Origin: Azoarcus sp.
GTDB lineage: Bacteria > Pseudomonadota > Gammaproteobacteria > Burkholderiales > Rhodocyclaceae
Direction: 5' to 3'
Length of the DNA: 30,792 bases
Assembly (NCBI GenBank): GCA_023230755.1
Contig: JALNWS010000024.1
Coordinates: forward strand, 1-30,792
Position 1 is the stretch's first letter. Each line of letters starts with the position of its first letter. The position numbers and the translations under genes were made by a program. A model generated the notes under the pieces. The model was not told the origin of the DNA. It made no database searches and was given only the letters and a program-made list of their open reading frames with translations. Below, piece by piece: positions 7,992 through 15,899 of this stretch.

Positions 7992-8579
7992 TCAGGTTGG
8001 CGAGTGTCCCCCGAAACCGATCGGGGCCGGCGCCAGGCTCAGAATCTTCTGGTACAGCGCTTCGGCTTCTTCCTTGGGCTTGATGCCGAACAGCGGATTG
8101 TCGTTTTCCTCGAACGCGGCATCAATCTCCTTCCAGTCGGCCGCGGTCAGAACGCGTTCGGCCAGGGGGAGGAGCTGTTCCTCTTCGGTTTGCAGGTGCG
8201 TCCATTCCAGTTCGGCGTAACGCTCGGCCGCGTCGAAGAAACGCGCCTGCGCGCCATCGTCCTCATGCTGGAAGGCGAGAAGCTGCACCTTGAGCGCTTC
8301 CACCATGGGGTAGCCAAGCTGGTGCTCGCGTTCGAGCTTGGCAATCAGCGCGTCGGCATCGTGCGTGCGACGTTTTACCGCGGAAAACAGGTACTTGTCT
8401 TCCTTAGGGTGATGCCAGCGATCGGGATAGGACACGATATAGTCAAGGATGGCCTTGAGCAGCGCAAAGTCGGGTCTTGCCCCCTTGCGCATTCCCTTGA
8501 CGAGATAGCGCAGGGTGTAGAGCACCGCGCTGATGGCAAGGTGCTCGTCCTTGATGATCTGGATGGCTAGGGGGCTCAC
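7992..8579 (-). CDS. hemerythrin-domain protein 1
   Basis: A 195-residue cytoplasmic protein with an HHE/hemerythrin four-helix domain. Iron ligand candidates are His13 (KDEH), His56 and Glu60 (HHPKE), His86 (EREH), His128 and Glu132 (H-x3-E), a full set for a diiron site. The GTG at 8579 is chosen because AGGAGA lies six bases upstream; a longer frame to an ATG at 8618 would place the true ribosome binding site inside the gene. It sits between the thiolase and FadH-like genes of the box unit. A clear paralogue lies in the other arm at 19715, sharing IIKDEH, PDF, PDR-HHPKED-YLF and MPLAE/LPLAE-type segments. The role is unknown: oxygen or iron handling near the diiron epoxidase is an inference. 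Confidence 0.88.
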   Translation of the reverse strand: MSPLAIQIIKDEHLAISAVLYTLRYLVKGMRKGARPDFALLKAILDYIVSYPDRWHHPKEDKYLFSAVKRRTHDADALIAKLEREHQLGYPMVEALKVQLLAFQHEDDGAQARFFDAAERYAELEWTHLQTEEEQLLPLAERVLTAADWKEIDAAFEENDNPLFGIKPKEEAEALYQKILSLAPAPIGFGGHSPT

Positions 8580-8614
8580 GTTGGTCTCCTGGTTGTTCTT
8601 CTGCGGGTTCCGGT

Positions 8615-9823
8615 TCAAACGCGTTCAATGGCGAGTGCGATGCCCTGACCGACGCCGATGCACATCGTCGCCAGCCCATGACGGCCACCGCCGGTTTCAA
8701 GCTGGTTGAGTGCCGTGGTGACCAGCCGCGCGCCCGAGGCGCCGAGCGGATGGCCGATGGAGATGGCACCGCCATTCGGGTTTACCTGCGCGGCGCCATC
8801 GGCAAGCCCGAGTTGCCGGGTGACGGCCAGTGCCTGGGCGGCGAAGGCTTCGTTGAGCTCGATCACGTCGAAGGCGTCGATCTTCATGCCGAGGCGGTTG
8901 AGCAGCTTGAGTGTGGCGGGCGCGGGGCCGATGCCCATGATGCGGGGCGGTACGCCCGCCGCAGCCGAGCCAAGAATGCGCGCACGCGGCGCCAGGCCGT
9001 GACGCTTCACCGCCGCCTCGGAGGCTAGCAGCACGGCCGCAGCGCCGTCATTGACACCCGATGCATTTCCCGCCGTGACCGAGCCATCGGGGCGGACGAC
9101 GCCCTTGAGTCTGGCCAGCGTTTCGAGCGTGGTTTCGGGACGTGGATGTTCGTCGGTGCGCATGCGGATCGGGTCGCCCCGCCTGCGCGGGATGTCGACA
9201 GTGATGATCTCACGCTCGAAGAAGCCGCGTTCGGCCGCCGCCGCCCAGCGCTGCTGCGAGCGCAGCGCAAAAGCGTCTTGGTCGGCGCGGCTGATGTCGA
9301 ACTCGGTGGCGACATTCTCGGCCGTCTCCGGCATCGAGTCGATCCCGTGGGCGGCCTGCATCAGCGGATTGACGAAGCGCCAGCCGATGGTGGTGTCTTC
9401 GATCTTCGCCGTGCGCGAGAAAGCCGTCTCCGCCTTGCCCATGACGAAGGGGGCGCGGCTCATGCTCTCGACGCCGCCGGCGATCATCAGCTCAGCTTCG
9501 CCGGCAGCGATGGCGCGCGCGGCGCTGCCAATGGCATCAAGGCTGGAACCGCACAGGCGGTTGACGGTGCTGCCGGGCACCTCGACGGGCAGGCCGGCCA
9601 GCAGTGCGGCCATGCGCGCCACGTTGCGGTTATCCTCGCCGGCCTGGTTGGCGCAGCCGTAGATGACGTCATCCACCATGCCCCAGTCGACGCCGGGGTT
9701 GCGGGCCATCAGGGCCTTGATCGGCAGCGCGGCGAGATCGTCGGCGCGCAGGGACGAGAGCATGCCGCCGTAGCGGCCGAACGGGGTGCGGATGGCGTCG
9801 CAGAGATAGACGGTGGCGGTCAT
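8615..9823 (-). CDS. pcaF: 3-oxoadipyl-CoA thiolase
   Basis: A 402-residue thiolase, the usual length for 3-oxoadipyl-CoA thiolases (PcaF/PaaJ). The acyl-carrying Cys91 is in NRLCGSSLDA, His358 in GHPLGASGARL, and Cys388 in MCIGVGQG; IELNEAFAAQ is also present. It would cleave 3-oxoadipyl-CoA with CoA to acetyl-CoA and succinyl-CoA, the last step of the box route. The ATG at 9823 is chosen because the family begins close to the motif CDAIRTPFGRYGG; a frame to 9904 adds 27 atypical residues. It is downstream of boxA in the same direction. Distinguishing it from a general acetyl-CoA acetyltransferase rests on context and on the length and start. Confidence 0.88.
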   Translation of the reverse strand: MTATVYLCDAIRTPFGRYGGMLSSLRADDLAALPIKALMARNPGVDWGMVDDVIYGCANQAGEDNRNVARMAALLAGLPVEVPGSTVNRLCGSSLDAIGSAARAIAAGEAELMIAGGVESMSRAPFVMGKAETAFSRTAKIEDTTIGWRFVNPLMQAAHGIDSMPETAENVATEFDISRADQDAFALRSQQRWAAAAERGFFEREIITVDIPRRRGDPIRMRTDEHPRPETTLETLARLKGVVRPDGSVTAGNASGVNDGAAAVLLASEAAVKRHGLAPRARILGSAAAGVPPRIMGIGPAPATLKLLNRLGMKIDAFDVIELNEAFAAQALAVTRQLGLADGAAQVNPNGGAISIGHPLGASGARLVTTALNQLETGGGRHGLATMCIGVGQGIALAIERV

Positions 9824-9860
9824 CGTGGTATCAGACAGGGGTTCGGGGAAGAAAAGAGGG

Positions 9861-9878
9861 GGGCGCGTTGCCGCGCCC
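9861..9878 (-). terminator. hairpin followed by a T-rich stretch between boxA and the thiolase gene
   Basis: A 7-bp GGGCGCG/CGCGCCC stem with a 4-base loop is followed, in the leftward transcript, by CCCTCTTTTCTT. This resembles a weak intrinsic terminator or attenuator that could lower expression of the genes beyond boxA. The T-tract is interrupted, so complete termination is not expected. Confidence 0.35.
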
Positions 9879-9929
9879 GCCCTGGAAAAGAGAGTTGAAA
9901 ACAACCCTCTGGAGAGTGATCACGCCGGA

Positions 9930-11180
9930 TCAGTAGGTCTCGATGTGGAAGCGGCCCTTGGCGAGAATCTGCGGGCGCAGGGCCTCCCAGTCGGCGCCAT
10001 TGGCCCGGCAGATGTCGCGGAAGGCTTCAAGCACGCCCGCTTCCATGCCTTTCAGGCCGCAGATGTAGATGTAGGCGTTGTCGTCGGTCAGCATCTTGAA
10101 CACCTTGTCTGCACGCTCGCGGACGCGGTCCTGTACGTACATCTTCGGTTCGCCGGGGACGCGCGAGAACGCGAAGTTGATGTCGATGAAGTCCTTGGGC
10201 AGCTTCTGCAGGGGGCCGAAGTAGGGCAGTTCGCCGGGCGAGCGGGCGCCGAAGAACAGCAGCAGATCGCCTCCTTCCTTGAGTGCCATGCGGCGGCGGC
10301 GTCGTTCCGTCATCGCTCGCATCGGAGCCGAGCCGGTACCGGTGCAGATCATCATGATCGACGAGCCGGGGTTGTTCGGCATCAGGAAGGTCGAGCCGTA
10401 GGGACCGGTGACCTGCACCTTGTCGCCCTTCTTGAGGTCGCACACGTAATTGGATGCCACGCCTTTTGCGGGCTTGCCTTCGTGGTCTTCGGTGACGCGC
10501 TTGACCGTCAGCGAAAGGTTGTTGTGGTGTGGCCGCTCGCCCTCACGCGGACTTGCGACCGAATACATGCGCAGCAGGTGCGGCTTGCCCCTGTCGTCGG
10601 TGCCGGGCGGGATGATGCCGATCGACTGTCCTTCAAGCGCCGGAAAGGGGGTGGCGCCGAAGTCGAGCACCACGTGGTGGATGTCGCTCGAGGCGTCCTC
10701 GGCGGTGAGGCGGTAGTTGCCGGTCACCGTCGCCGTCACCGGATTTTCGGGTGAATACAGATTGACGTAGGGGTGCGAGGCCGACCACGGCGCGAGCGCC
10801 GGTCCGCCATGGCCCGAAGTGGCGACGTCGGTGATCTGCTGCACTTCGGCCGGGGTCTCGTTGGCGCTGGCGGTGCTCATGCTAGCGTCGAAGTTGTCGA
10901 GTTCGCGCGTGTCGGGCAGGACGTCCCAACCCAACTGATCCTCGAGTGAATACGATGCTTCGGTTTCTACATTGCGCCACGAGTCGATGGCGCCGGTCGG
11001 ACAGGGCGAAATGCAGGCCAGGCAGCCGTTGCATACCTCGAACTTGACCACGTAGTTGCGCGCGTCGTGGGTAATCGCATTGATCGGACAGATCTCCTCG
11101 CAGGTGTTGCAGCGAATGCAGATCTCCGGATCGATCAGGTGTTGCCGGGCGATGCTGGCGTGCTCTGCTGGCGCGTTCAT
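9930..11180 (-). CDS. boxA: BoxA, reductase of benzoyl-CoA 2,3-epoxidase
   Basis: A 416-residue NADPH-dependent reductase that passes electrons to the diiron subunit BoxB, which makes 2,3-epoxybenzoyl-CoA. A two-cluster ferredoxin domain is at the N-terminus with cysteines 21, 24, 27, 31 and 50, 53, 56, 60 (CIRCNTCEEICP and CNGCLACISPCP). After a linker of about 80 residues comes a ferredoxin-NADP reductase module with the FAD motif RMYSVAS and the NADPH-binding segment MICTGTGSAPMRAM; the C-terminus ends FHIETY, an aromatic end typical of such reductases. The ATG at 11180 follows GGAGAGAG. The upstream open frame to 11540 overlaps boxB and is rejected. Strong inverted repeats lie between boxB and boxA. 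Confidence 0.95.
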   Translation of the reverse strand: MNAPAEHASIARQHLIDPEICIRCNTCEEICPINAITHDARNYVVKFEVCNGCLACISPCPTGAIDSWRNVETEASYSLEDQLGWDVLPDTRELDNFDASMSTASANETPAEVQQITDVATSGHGGPALAPWSASHPYVNLYSPENPVTATVTGNYRLTAEDASSDIHHVVLDFGATPFPALEGQSIGIIPPGTDDRGKPHLLRMYSVASPREGERPHHNNLSLTVKRVTEDHEGKPAKGVASNYVCDLKKGDKVQVTGPYGSTFLMPNNPGSSIMMICTGTGSAPMRAMTERRRRRMALKEGGDLLLFFGARSPGELPYFGPLQKLPKDFIDINFAFSRVPGEPKMYVQDRVRERADKVFKMLTDDNAYIYICGLKGMEAGVLEAFRDICRANGADWEALRPQILAKGRFHIETY

Positions 11181-11198
11181 GTCTCTCTCCAGATGGGC

Positions 11199-11217
11199 GG
11201 GAAGGGACAGCCTTCCC
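11199..11217 (-). other. hairpin just upstream of boxA
   Basis: A perfect 7-bp stem (GGGAAGG/CCTTCCC) with a five-base loop lies about 11 bases upstream of the boxA ribosome binding site in the leftward transcript. It could affect boxA translation or mark a processed 5' end. Confidence 0.4.
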
Positions 11218-11276
11218 CGCGCTTTTGCTTTTGACGATTGCTCTTCGGTAAAGGGGCGCAGAAGCCCTTGCGAGGC

Positions 11277-11345
11277 GCCCGAGCTCGTGACGGGCGGCGC
11301 TGCCGCCCATCCGGTGCGGCGAGCGTCACGGTCGCGAGCTCGGGC
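11277..11345 (-). other. nested stem-loop structure between boxB and boxA
   Basis: Outer arms 11277-11287 and 11335-11345 are an exact 11-bp inverted repeat (GCCCGAGCTCG). Inside, CGTGAC at 11286-11291 matches GTCACG at 11325-11330, and GGGCGGC/GCCGCCC at 11292-11298 and 11302-11308 forms a tight inner hairpin. This is an elaborate intercistronic structure with no T-run, more likely to stabilise or direct processing of box mRNA than to end transcription. Confidence 0.6.
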
Positions 11346-11371
11346 TCCGCAACAGGCTTGTGCGTGCCCTT

Positions 11372-12793
11372 TCAGTTGAAGCGGACGTACTCGAAGTTGA
11401 CGGGCTGGTTGTTGATGCCGCGTCCCGGCGGTGCGATCCAGCCGGCGAACTTGCCCGGCTCCAGCACACGGCCCATCAGCGAATGCACGTACAGACGGTC
11501 CTCGTCGCTCGGCAGCCACTTCAGGTGGTTGTGGGTCCATTCCGCTTCCGACAGCAGGCGGCCGTCCGGGCTCACATGCACGTCGGCGAACATGCCGATG
11601 GCGCGGTGGAAACCCTTGTGCGGCAGGGTGAAGCGGAAGTCGAAGCCGAACTTGGCCGGGATACGGTTCCAGCGATCCACGCCGGCCTGCACATCGGCAA
11701 TCCAGTCGTCGCGCAGGCGCTCGTTCAGGGCAGTCAGCGCGCCAACGTGGCGGTTCGTGATCCTCTCGCCGGCGACGTCCATGACCTCGTACTCGTTGTT
11801 CATCAGCTTGTGGTCGTCGTCGATCTTGGCTTCCTCGAAGCGTCCCTTCAGACCCGTGGTGTAGTAGGTCGCGGCGTTCGACGAAACTTCGTTGCCGTAC
11901 AGGTCGCTGGTCACGCTGAAGTGGAAGTTCAGGTACTTCTGCAGCGTCGGCAGGTCGATCACGCCGGCGGCACGCAGCTTGTCCTTGTCGTCGGTCTTGA
12001 GTTGCTGCATCACTTCGCAGGTGCGCTGGATGATGCGGGCGATGCCGGATTCGCCGACGAAGAGGTGATGCGCTTCCTCGGTGAGCATGAACTTGCAGGT
12101 GCGGGCCAGCGGGTCGAAGGCGGACTCGGCCAGCGAAGCAAGCTGGTACTTGCCGTCACGGTCGGTGATGAAGGTGAACATGAAGAAGCTGAGCCAGTCC
12201 GGTGTCTTCTCGTTGAAGGCCGTGAGAATGCGCGGATTGTCCTCGTCGCCCGAACGGCGCTCGAGCAGGGCTTCGCCTTCTTCGCGACCGTCACGGCCGA
12301 AGTGCGCGTGCAGCAGGTAGACCATGGCCCACAGGTGGCGGCCTTCCTCGACGTTCACCTGGAACAGGTTGCGCAGGTCGTACAGGGAGGGCGCGGTCAG
12401 CCCGAGGTGGCGCTGCTGCTCGACCGATGCCGGCTCGGTGTCGCCCTGGGTGACGATGATGCGGCGCAGGGTGGAGCGGTACTCGCCCGGCACTTCCTGC
12501 CACACGTCCTCGCCCTTGTGGTCCCCGAAGGTGATCTTCTTGTCCTGTTCCTGCGGGGTCAGGAAGATGCCCCAGCGATAGTCGGGCATCTTGACGTGGT
12601 CGAAGTGTGCCCAGCCGGTGGGCTCAACACTGACCGCGGTGCGCAGGTAGACATCGTAGTTGGTCGAATTGTCCGGACCCATGTCGTCCCACCACTGCAG
12701 GAAGGCCGGCTGCCAGTGCTCCAGGGCACGTTGCAGGGTCTTGTTTTCGGACAGGTTGACGTTGTTCGGGATGCGATCGCTATAGTTAATCAT
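11372..12793 (-). CDS. boxB: BoxB, diiron oxygenase subunit of benzoyl-CoA 2,3-epoxidase
   Basis: A 473-residue protein matching BoxB, which inserts one oxygen atom into benzoyl-CoA to give the 2,3-epoxide, using electrons from BoxA. Candidate diiron ligands visible in the sequence are Glu120, Glu150 and His153 (VEEGRH), Asp211, and Glu240 and His243 (TEEAHH), spaced as in a ferritin-like four-helix fold. The ATG at 12793 (MINYSDRIPNN) is chosen because GGAGGAG lies just upstream; a frame extending to 12874 adds 27 residues without support. It lies between boxC and boxA, with intervals of about 177 and 191 bp that both hold strong hairpins. Confidence 0.96.
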   Translation of the reverse strand: MINYSDRIPNNVNLSENKTLQRALEHWQPAFLQWWDDMGPDNSTNYDVYLRTAVSVEPTGWAHFDHVKMPDYRWGIFLTPQEQDKKITFGDHKGEDVWQEVPGEYRSTLRRIIVTQGDTEPASVEQQRHLGLTAPSLYDLRNLFQVNVEEGRHLWAMVYLLHAHFGRDGREEGEALLERRSGDEDNPRILTAFNEKTPDWLSFFMFTFITDRDGKYQLASLAESAFDPLARTCKFMLTEEAHHLFVGESGIARIIQRTCEVMQQLKTDDKDKLRAAGVIDLPTLQKYLNFHFSVTSDLYGNEVSSNAATYYTTGLKGRFEEAKIDDDHKLMNNEYEVMDVAGERITNRHVGALTALNERLRDDWIADVQAGVDRWNRIPAKFGFDFRFTLPHKGFHRAIGMFADVHVSPDGRLLSEAEWTHNHLKWLPSDEDRLYVHSLMGRVLEPGKFAGWIAPPGRGINNQPVNFEYVRFN

Positions 12794-12939
12794 GTCTCGG
12801 GACTCCTCCGGTATTTCAATATGGGCAGGCGAGTTTCGCCCCCGCGCTGCCTTGCCACGGACCTCCTGAACCACGCCAAGGCGCCGACTGCTACGGCAGA
12901 GGGACGGCTTGCCACGTGGCTGAACGAGGGATTCGGTGA

Positions 12940-12963
12940 GCCGGTCGCCGACAGGCGACCGGC
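12940..12963 (-). other. 10-bp hairpin directly after boxC
   Basis: The arms 12940-12949 and 12954-12963 (GCCGGTCGCC and its exact complement) enclose a four-base loop, starting seven bases after the boxC stop codon in the leftward transcript. There is no T-run, so it looks like an mRNA 3'-end stabiliser or processing element rather than a terminator. Confidence 0.6.
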
Positions 12964-12970
12964 AGATGCC

Positions 12971-14659
12971 TTACACCCGGTTCCAGTCGAACTGGGCCTT
13001 CTTGCCAGAGCCGAACAGCTTCAGCGCGCCGGTGCCGCCCACTGCGTTCGGACGGATGAAGATCCAGTTCTGCCACGCCGACAGGCGGCCGAAGATGCGG
13101 GTATTCATGGTTTCGGTGATGCCGAAGCGCAGATTGGCTTCGAGTCCGGTCAGTGCGTCCGGCGACAGGGCCGAGCGCTCTTCGATCGCGATGCGCACTT
13201 CGTCCGCCCAGTCGAGATCGTCCGGGATGGCCGTCACGAGGCCGAGTTCGAAGGCCTCGGCAGCGGTGATCTGGCTGCCTTCCTTCGCCTTCACTGCGGC
13301 GATCGGCGCCTCTTCCTGGTAGAAGCGGGCAGCGATGCGGGACAGCCCATTCACCATCGGCAGCGGGCCGAAGTTCATCGCGGTCAGGCCGATGGCGTTG
13401 GGTGCATCGGTGGTGTCCAGCATGTAGCTGCGGTCGGCGGCGAGGGCGATCTCGAGCAGGGTGCCGGCAAAGCAGGAGCCCGGTTCGATGAGCGCGAACA
13501 GGCTGCGCGACGAGACGTCGATGCGGGCCAGCGTGCGGCGCAACATGCCCAGGGTCTCACGCACGAACCAGTTGTCCTGGTTGCCGACGATGGTGGCGTC
13601 GATGTCCATCACCACCTGGGCGTCACCTTCGGTGCGCAGCTGCCACAATCCGATGTCGAGGTGGTTGGTGCGCAGATTCAGGATGGCGTCGTCGAGTTCG
13701 CGCGCCATCTTCAGCGGCCACCAGTTCGCTCCCTGGGCCTCGATCTCGGCGGCGCTCGTTGCCGTCACCGCAGCGGGCGCACGCACGGTCAGGGTCACGG
13801 TGCGGGCCTTGGCATCGATTGCGGCATCGACGAATTCGTAGTGGTAGCCCTTGTCGTCGACCGTGCGCTCCAGCCGGGGAAGCGCAACACCGGTAGCGCT
13901 TGCCGGGCGAATCGAATCCTTGGCCAGTTCGGACGCGCGGGTGGCGACGTGTTCGCCGAACTGCTGCGCCTTGACCACGTCGTCAACCAGGCGCCAGTCC
14001 TTGGCGCGCTGACCGCGCACGCCTTCAGAGATGGTGCAGAAGATATCGGCGTGATCGCGGCGGACCTTGCGCTTGTCGGTGACGCGGGTCAGGCCGCCGG
14101 TGCCGGGAAGCACGCCCAGCAGCGGCACTTCGGGGAGCGACACCGATGAATTGCGGTCGTCGATCAGCACGATCTCGTCACAGGCCAGGGCCAGCTCGTA
14201 GCCGCCGCCCGCAGTGGTGCCATTGCAGGCCGCAATGGACTTGATGCCGGAGTACTGGCTGGCGTCCTCGAGACCGTTGCGGGTCTCGTTGGTGAATTTG
14301 CAGAAGTTCACCTTCCATGCGTGGCTCGACACGCCAAGCATGTAGATATTGGCGCCGGAGCAGAAAATCTTCGGCTTGCCCGAGGTGAAGATGATGCTCT
14401 TCACCGTCGGGTGCTCGAAGCGGATGCGTTGCAGTGCATCGTGCAGTTCGATATCCACGCCGAGGTCGTACGAGTTGAGCTTGAGCTTGTAGCCCGGGCG
14501 AATGCCACCGTCCTCGTCGATATTCAGCGTCAGCGTGGCGACGTCTCCGTTTACGTCCAGCGTCCAGTGCTTGTAGCTGGACGGCTCGGTGCGGTAATCC
14601 ACCGGCTGAACGGCCTCGGCCGGGGTCACTGCTTGCTGCTTGTTTGCGACTGCTTCCAC
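12971..14659 (-). CDS. boxC: BoxC, benzoyl-CoA-dihydrodiol lyase / epoxide hydrolase
   Basis: A 562-residue crotonase-superfamily enzyme of the size known for BoxC. It opens the ring of 2,3-epoxybenzoyl-CoA with water, giving 3,4-dehydroadipyl-CoA semialdehyde and formate. The N-terminal crotonase domain has SIIFTSGKPKIFCSGANIYM as oxyanion region, and both acidic residues of the fold are kept in GGGYELALACDE and SLPEVPLLGVLPGTGG. A second crotonase-like half follows (GSCFAGTLLEIALAADRSYM). The start is a GTG at 14659 preceded by GAGGAGAC. It is 25 bp beyond the boxR stop, so boxR and boxC are almost certainly co-transcribed. Confidence 0.95.
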   Translation of the reverse strand: MEAVANKQQAVTPAEAVQPVDYRTEPSSYKHWTLDVNGDVATLTLNIDEDGGIRPGYKLKLNSYDLGVDIELHDALQRIRFEHPTVKSIIFTSGKPKIFCSGANIYMLGVSSHAWKVNFCKFTNETRNGLEDASQYSGIKSIAACNGTTAGGGYELALACDEIVLIDDRNSSVSLPEVPLLGVLPGTGGLTRVTDKRKVRRDHADIFCTISEGVRGQRAKDWRLVDDVVKAQQFGEHVATRASELAKDSIRPASATGVALPRLERTVDDKGYHYEFVDAAIDAKARTVTLTVRAPAAVTATSAAEIEAQGANWWPLKMARELDDAILNLRTNHLDIGLWQLRTEGDAQVVMDIDATIVGNQDNWFVRETLGMLRRTLARIDVSSRSLFALIEPGSCFAGTLLEIALAADRSYMLDTTDAPNAIGLTAMNFGPLPMVNGLSRIAARFYQEEAPIAAVKAKEGSQITAAEAFELGLVTAIPDDLDWADEVRIAIEERSALSPDALTGLEANLRFGITETMNTRIFGRLSAWQNWIFIRPNAVGGTGALKLFGSGKKAQFDWNRV

Positions 14660-14684
14660 TTTTCTGTCTCCTCTTCCTGGGGGG

Positions 14685-15596
14685 TCAGCTCATGACGAGC
14701 TGTCGTAACTTCATGAAACTTTCGTCCACCGTTTCACCTGAGGTGTCGACCACGGTGTCCGCCTTTGCATACAGCGCCTCGCGGGCAGCGAGAATGCGCT
14801 TGAGGTCTTCCATTGCTTCGTCGTTTCCGGCCATCGGCCGCAGGTCGCCCTGGGCCATGACGCGGGCCATGTGTTCTTCCGGCTGCGCCTTCACCCACAC
14901 CGTGAGGCAGTTCGACAGCAGCAGGTCGTAGGTTTCGGGCTGCGACACAGCGCCGCCGCCGACCGAGATCACGCCTTTCTCCTGCTCGCGGAACAGGCGT
15001 TCCAGCGTGCGATGTTCGATGCGGCGATAACCCGGTTGCCCGTACAGCGCGAACAGTTCGCTCGACGGCATGCCGGTCTCGCGCTCGATCTCGCGATCGA
15101 GTTCGATAAAGGGCACGCCCATCTCGCCTGCCAGACGGCTACCCAGCGTGGATTTGCCCGCGCCGCGCAATCCGATCAGTGCAACACGCTTGCGCCGCAC
15201 CGCTTCCTCATGACCGAAGTCGCGCATCAGGCGAAACACCACCTCTTCGAGCCGGTGCTGTGGCAGGCGCTCAAGAAAACGGCGGATCAGGCGTCGCTCC
15301 ACCGTGTCTTCCGCTTCGGGAGCGAGCAGCTCGATCAGCGATACATCCAGCGCCCGGCTGATATGACGCAACAACACGATGGAAACGTTGCCTTCGCCCG
15401 CTTCCAGGTGGGCAAGGTGGCGCTCGGATACGGCCGCCTCGCGTGCCACCAGCTTTCTCGTCATGCCACGGCGGTCGCGGATCTCGCGAACGCGCTTGCC
15501 AAGGGACATCAGAAACTCGCCATCGCCGCGTTCGTCGGTGTGGCCGGTCTTCTGATCGTCGATGTCCTTGAGAGAGTTTTCGGTCTGGGTGTTCAT
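14685..15596 (-). CDS. boxR: BoxR, XRE-type regulator with shikimate-kinase-like domain
   Basis: A 303-residue regulator of the BzdR/BoxR type. Residues about 31-90 form a helix-turn-helix (LGKRVREIRDRRGMTRKLVA, then AAVSERHLAHLEAGEGNVS). A linker of about 45 residues leads to a shikimate-kinase-like domain with P-loop GLRGAGKST (142-150), LDREIERETG and a VGGGAV motif. In this family the kinase-like domain binds benzoyl-CoA, which releases the protein from its operators. The ATG at 15596 is used; a frame to 15665 runs through the promoter and is rejected. It is first in the leftward unit and faces boxD across 303 bp that contain TGCA-type sites, so it probably controls itself and both arms. 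Confidence 0.95.
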   Translation of the reverse strand: MNTQTENSLKDIDDQKTGHTDERGDGEFLMSLGKRVREIRDRRGMTRKLVAREAAVSERHLAHLEAGEGNVSIVLLRHISRALDVSLIELLAPEAEDTVERRLIRRFLERLPQHRLEEVVFRLMRDFGHEEAVRRKRVALIGLRGAGKSTLGSRLAGEMGVPFIELDREIERETGMPSSELFALYGQPGYRRIEHRTLERLFREQEKGVISVGGGAVSQPETYDLLLSNCLTVWVKAQPEEHMARVMAQGDLRPMAGNDEAMEDLKRILAAREALYAKADTVVDTSGETVDESFMKLRQLVMS

Positions 15597-15610
15597 GTCT
15601 GGTGTCCTTG

Positions 15611-15624
15611 TGCAGAAAACTGCA
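15611..15624. promoter_or_regulatory. BoxR operator candidate 1 (TGCA-N6-TGCA)
   Basis: TGCAGAAAACTGCA is an exact TGCA-N6-TGCA and lies downstream of the boxR -10 element, between it and the boxR start codon. Bound regulator could block boxR transcription early. Confidence 0.65.
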
Positions 15625-15636
15625 CGGCGTGGTTGA

Positions 15637-15665
15637 ACAATAGTGCAGTTAAAAATGAAGGTCAA
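15637..15665 (-). promoter_or_regulatory. boxR promoter candidate
   Basis: On the minus strand TTGACC (15665-15660) and TATTGT (15642-15637) are separated by 17 bases, a good sigma-70 arrangement about 40 bases upstream of the boxR ATG. A TGCA lies in the spacer at 15644-15647 and operator candidates flank both sides. Confidence 0.6.
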
Positions 15666-15674
15666 GAGGTAAAG

Positions 15675-15688
15675 TGCAGTTTTATGCA
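15675..15688. promoter_or_regulatory. BoxR operator candidate 2 (TGCA-N6-TGCA)
   Basis: TGCAGTTTTATGCA is an exact TGCA-N6-TGCA located just upstream of the -35 element of the boxR promoter. Confidence 0.65.
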
Positions 15689-15728
15689 GTTGTTGTGGCT
15701 TTATACGTCTACTTCTAACGGGTGGCTG

Positions 15729-15742
15729 TGCATATCTGTGCT
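15729..15742. promoter_or_regulatory. BoxR operator candidate 3 (TGCA-N6-TGCT)
   Basis: TGCATATCTGTGCT keeps the spacing with one changed base in the second tetramer. Two further TGCA tetramers follow at 15749-15752 and 15754-15757. It is upstream of the boxD promoter. Confidence 0.5.
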
Positions 15743-15780
15743 CTATAGTGCAGTGCAGCAGTCATTGCGAAGGCAAAACA

Positions 15781-15794
15781 TGCATTAAAATGCT
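15781..15794. promoter_or_regulatory. BoxR operator candidate 4 overlapping the boxD -35 (TGCA-N6-TGCT)
   Basis: TGCATTAAAATGCT keeps the spacing with one changed base and contains the palindrome GCATT-AA-AATGC. Its last base is the first base of the boxD -35 hexamer, so a bound regulator would hinder RNA polymerase. Confidence 0.55.
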
Positions 15795-15821
15795 TGACCT
15801 CGCTTTGCTTGCGTGTATTCT
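15794..15821 (+). promoter_or_regulatory. boxD promoter candidate
   Basis: TTGACC at 15794-15799 and TATTCT at 15816-15821 are separated by 16 bases. Transcription would start near 15828, leaving a leader of about 70 bases that contains another TGCA at 15856-15859. Confidence 0.6.
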
Positions 15822-15899
15822 ATATCCAGCGACAGACGCAGGGCATGCGCTTTACTGCATGTAATGTGAGCTGCGATATAGATCAGTGGGAGAGATGTG

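Larger units (their letters stand above)
15597..15899. promoter_or_regulatory. boxR-boxD divergent control region
   Basis: This 303-bp interval holds no gene. It is distinctly richer in A and T than its flanks and carries a promoter in each direction plus at least seven TGCA tetramers, several spaced as TGCA-N6-TGCA. In the BzdR/BoxR family TGCA repeats are the reported operator core, so this is the likely switch for the whole cluster. Confidence 0.85.

Noticed and set aside
11181..11540. Extension of boxA to a start inside boxB
   Set aside because: The ATG at 11180 has a good ribosome binding site and starts directly before the ferredoxin domain; the extension covers the intercistronic hairpins.
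11360..14149. Open frame of over 900 codons antisense to boxB and boxC
   Set aside because: Frame length is explained by strong GC bias at third codon positions of boxB and boxC. No domain motif and no ribosome binding site support it.
15597..15899. Small gene or RNA gene in the boxR-boxD interval
   Set aside because: Short frames here lack ribosome binding sites and coding character; the interval is fully occupied by promoter-like and TGCA-type operator sequence.
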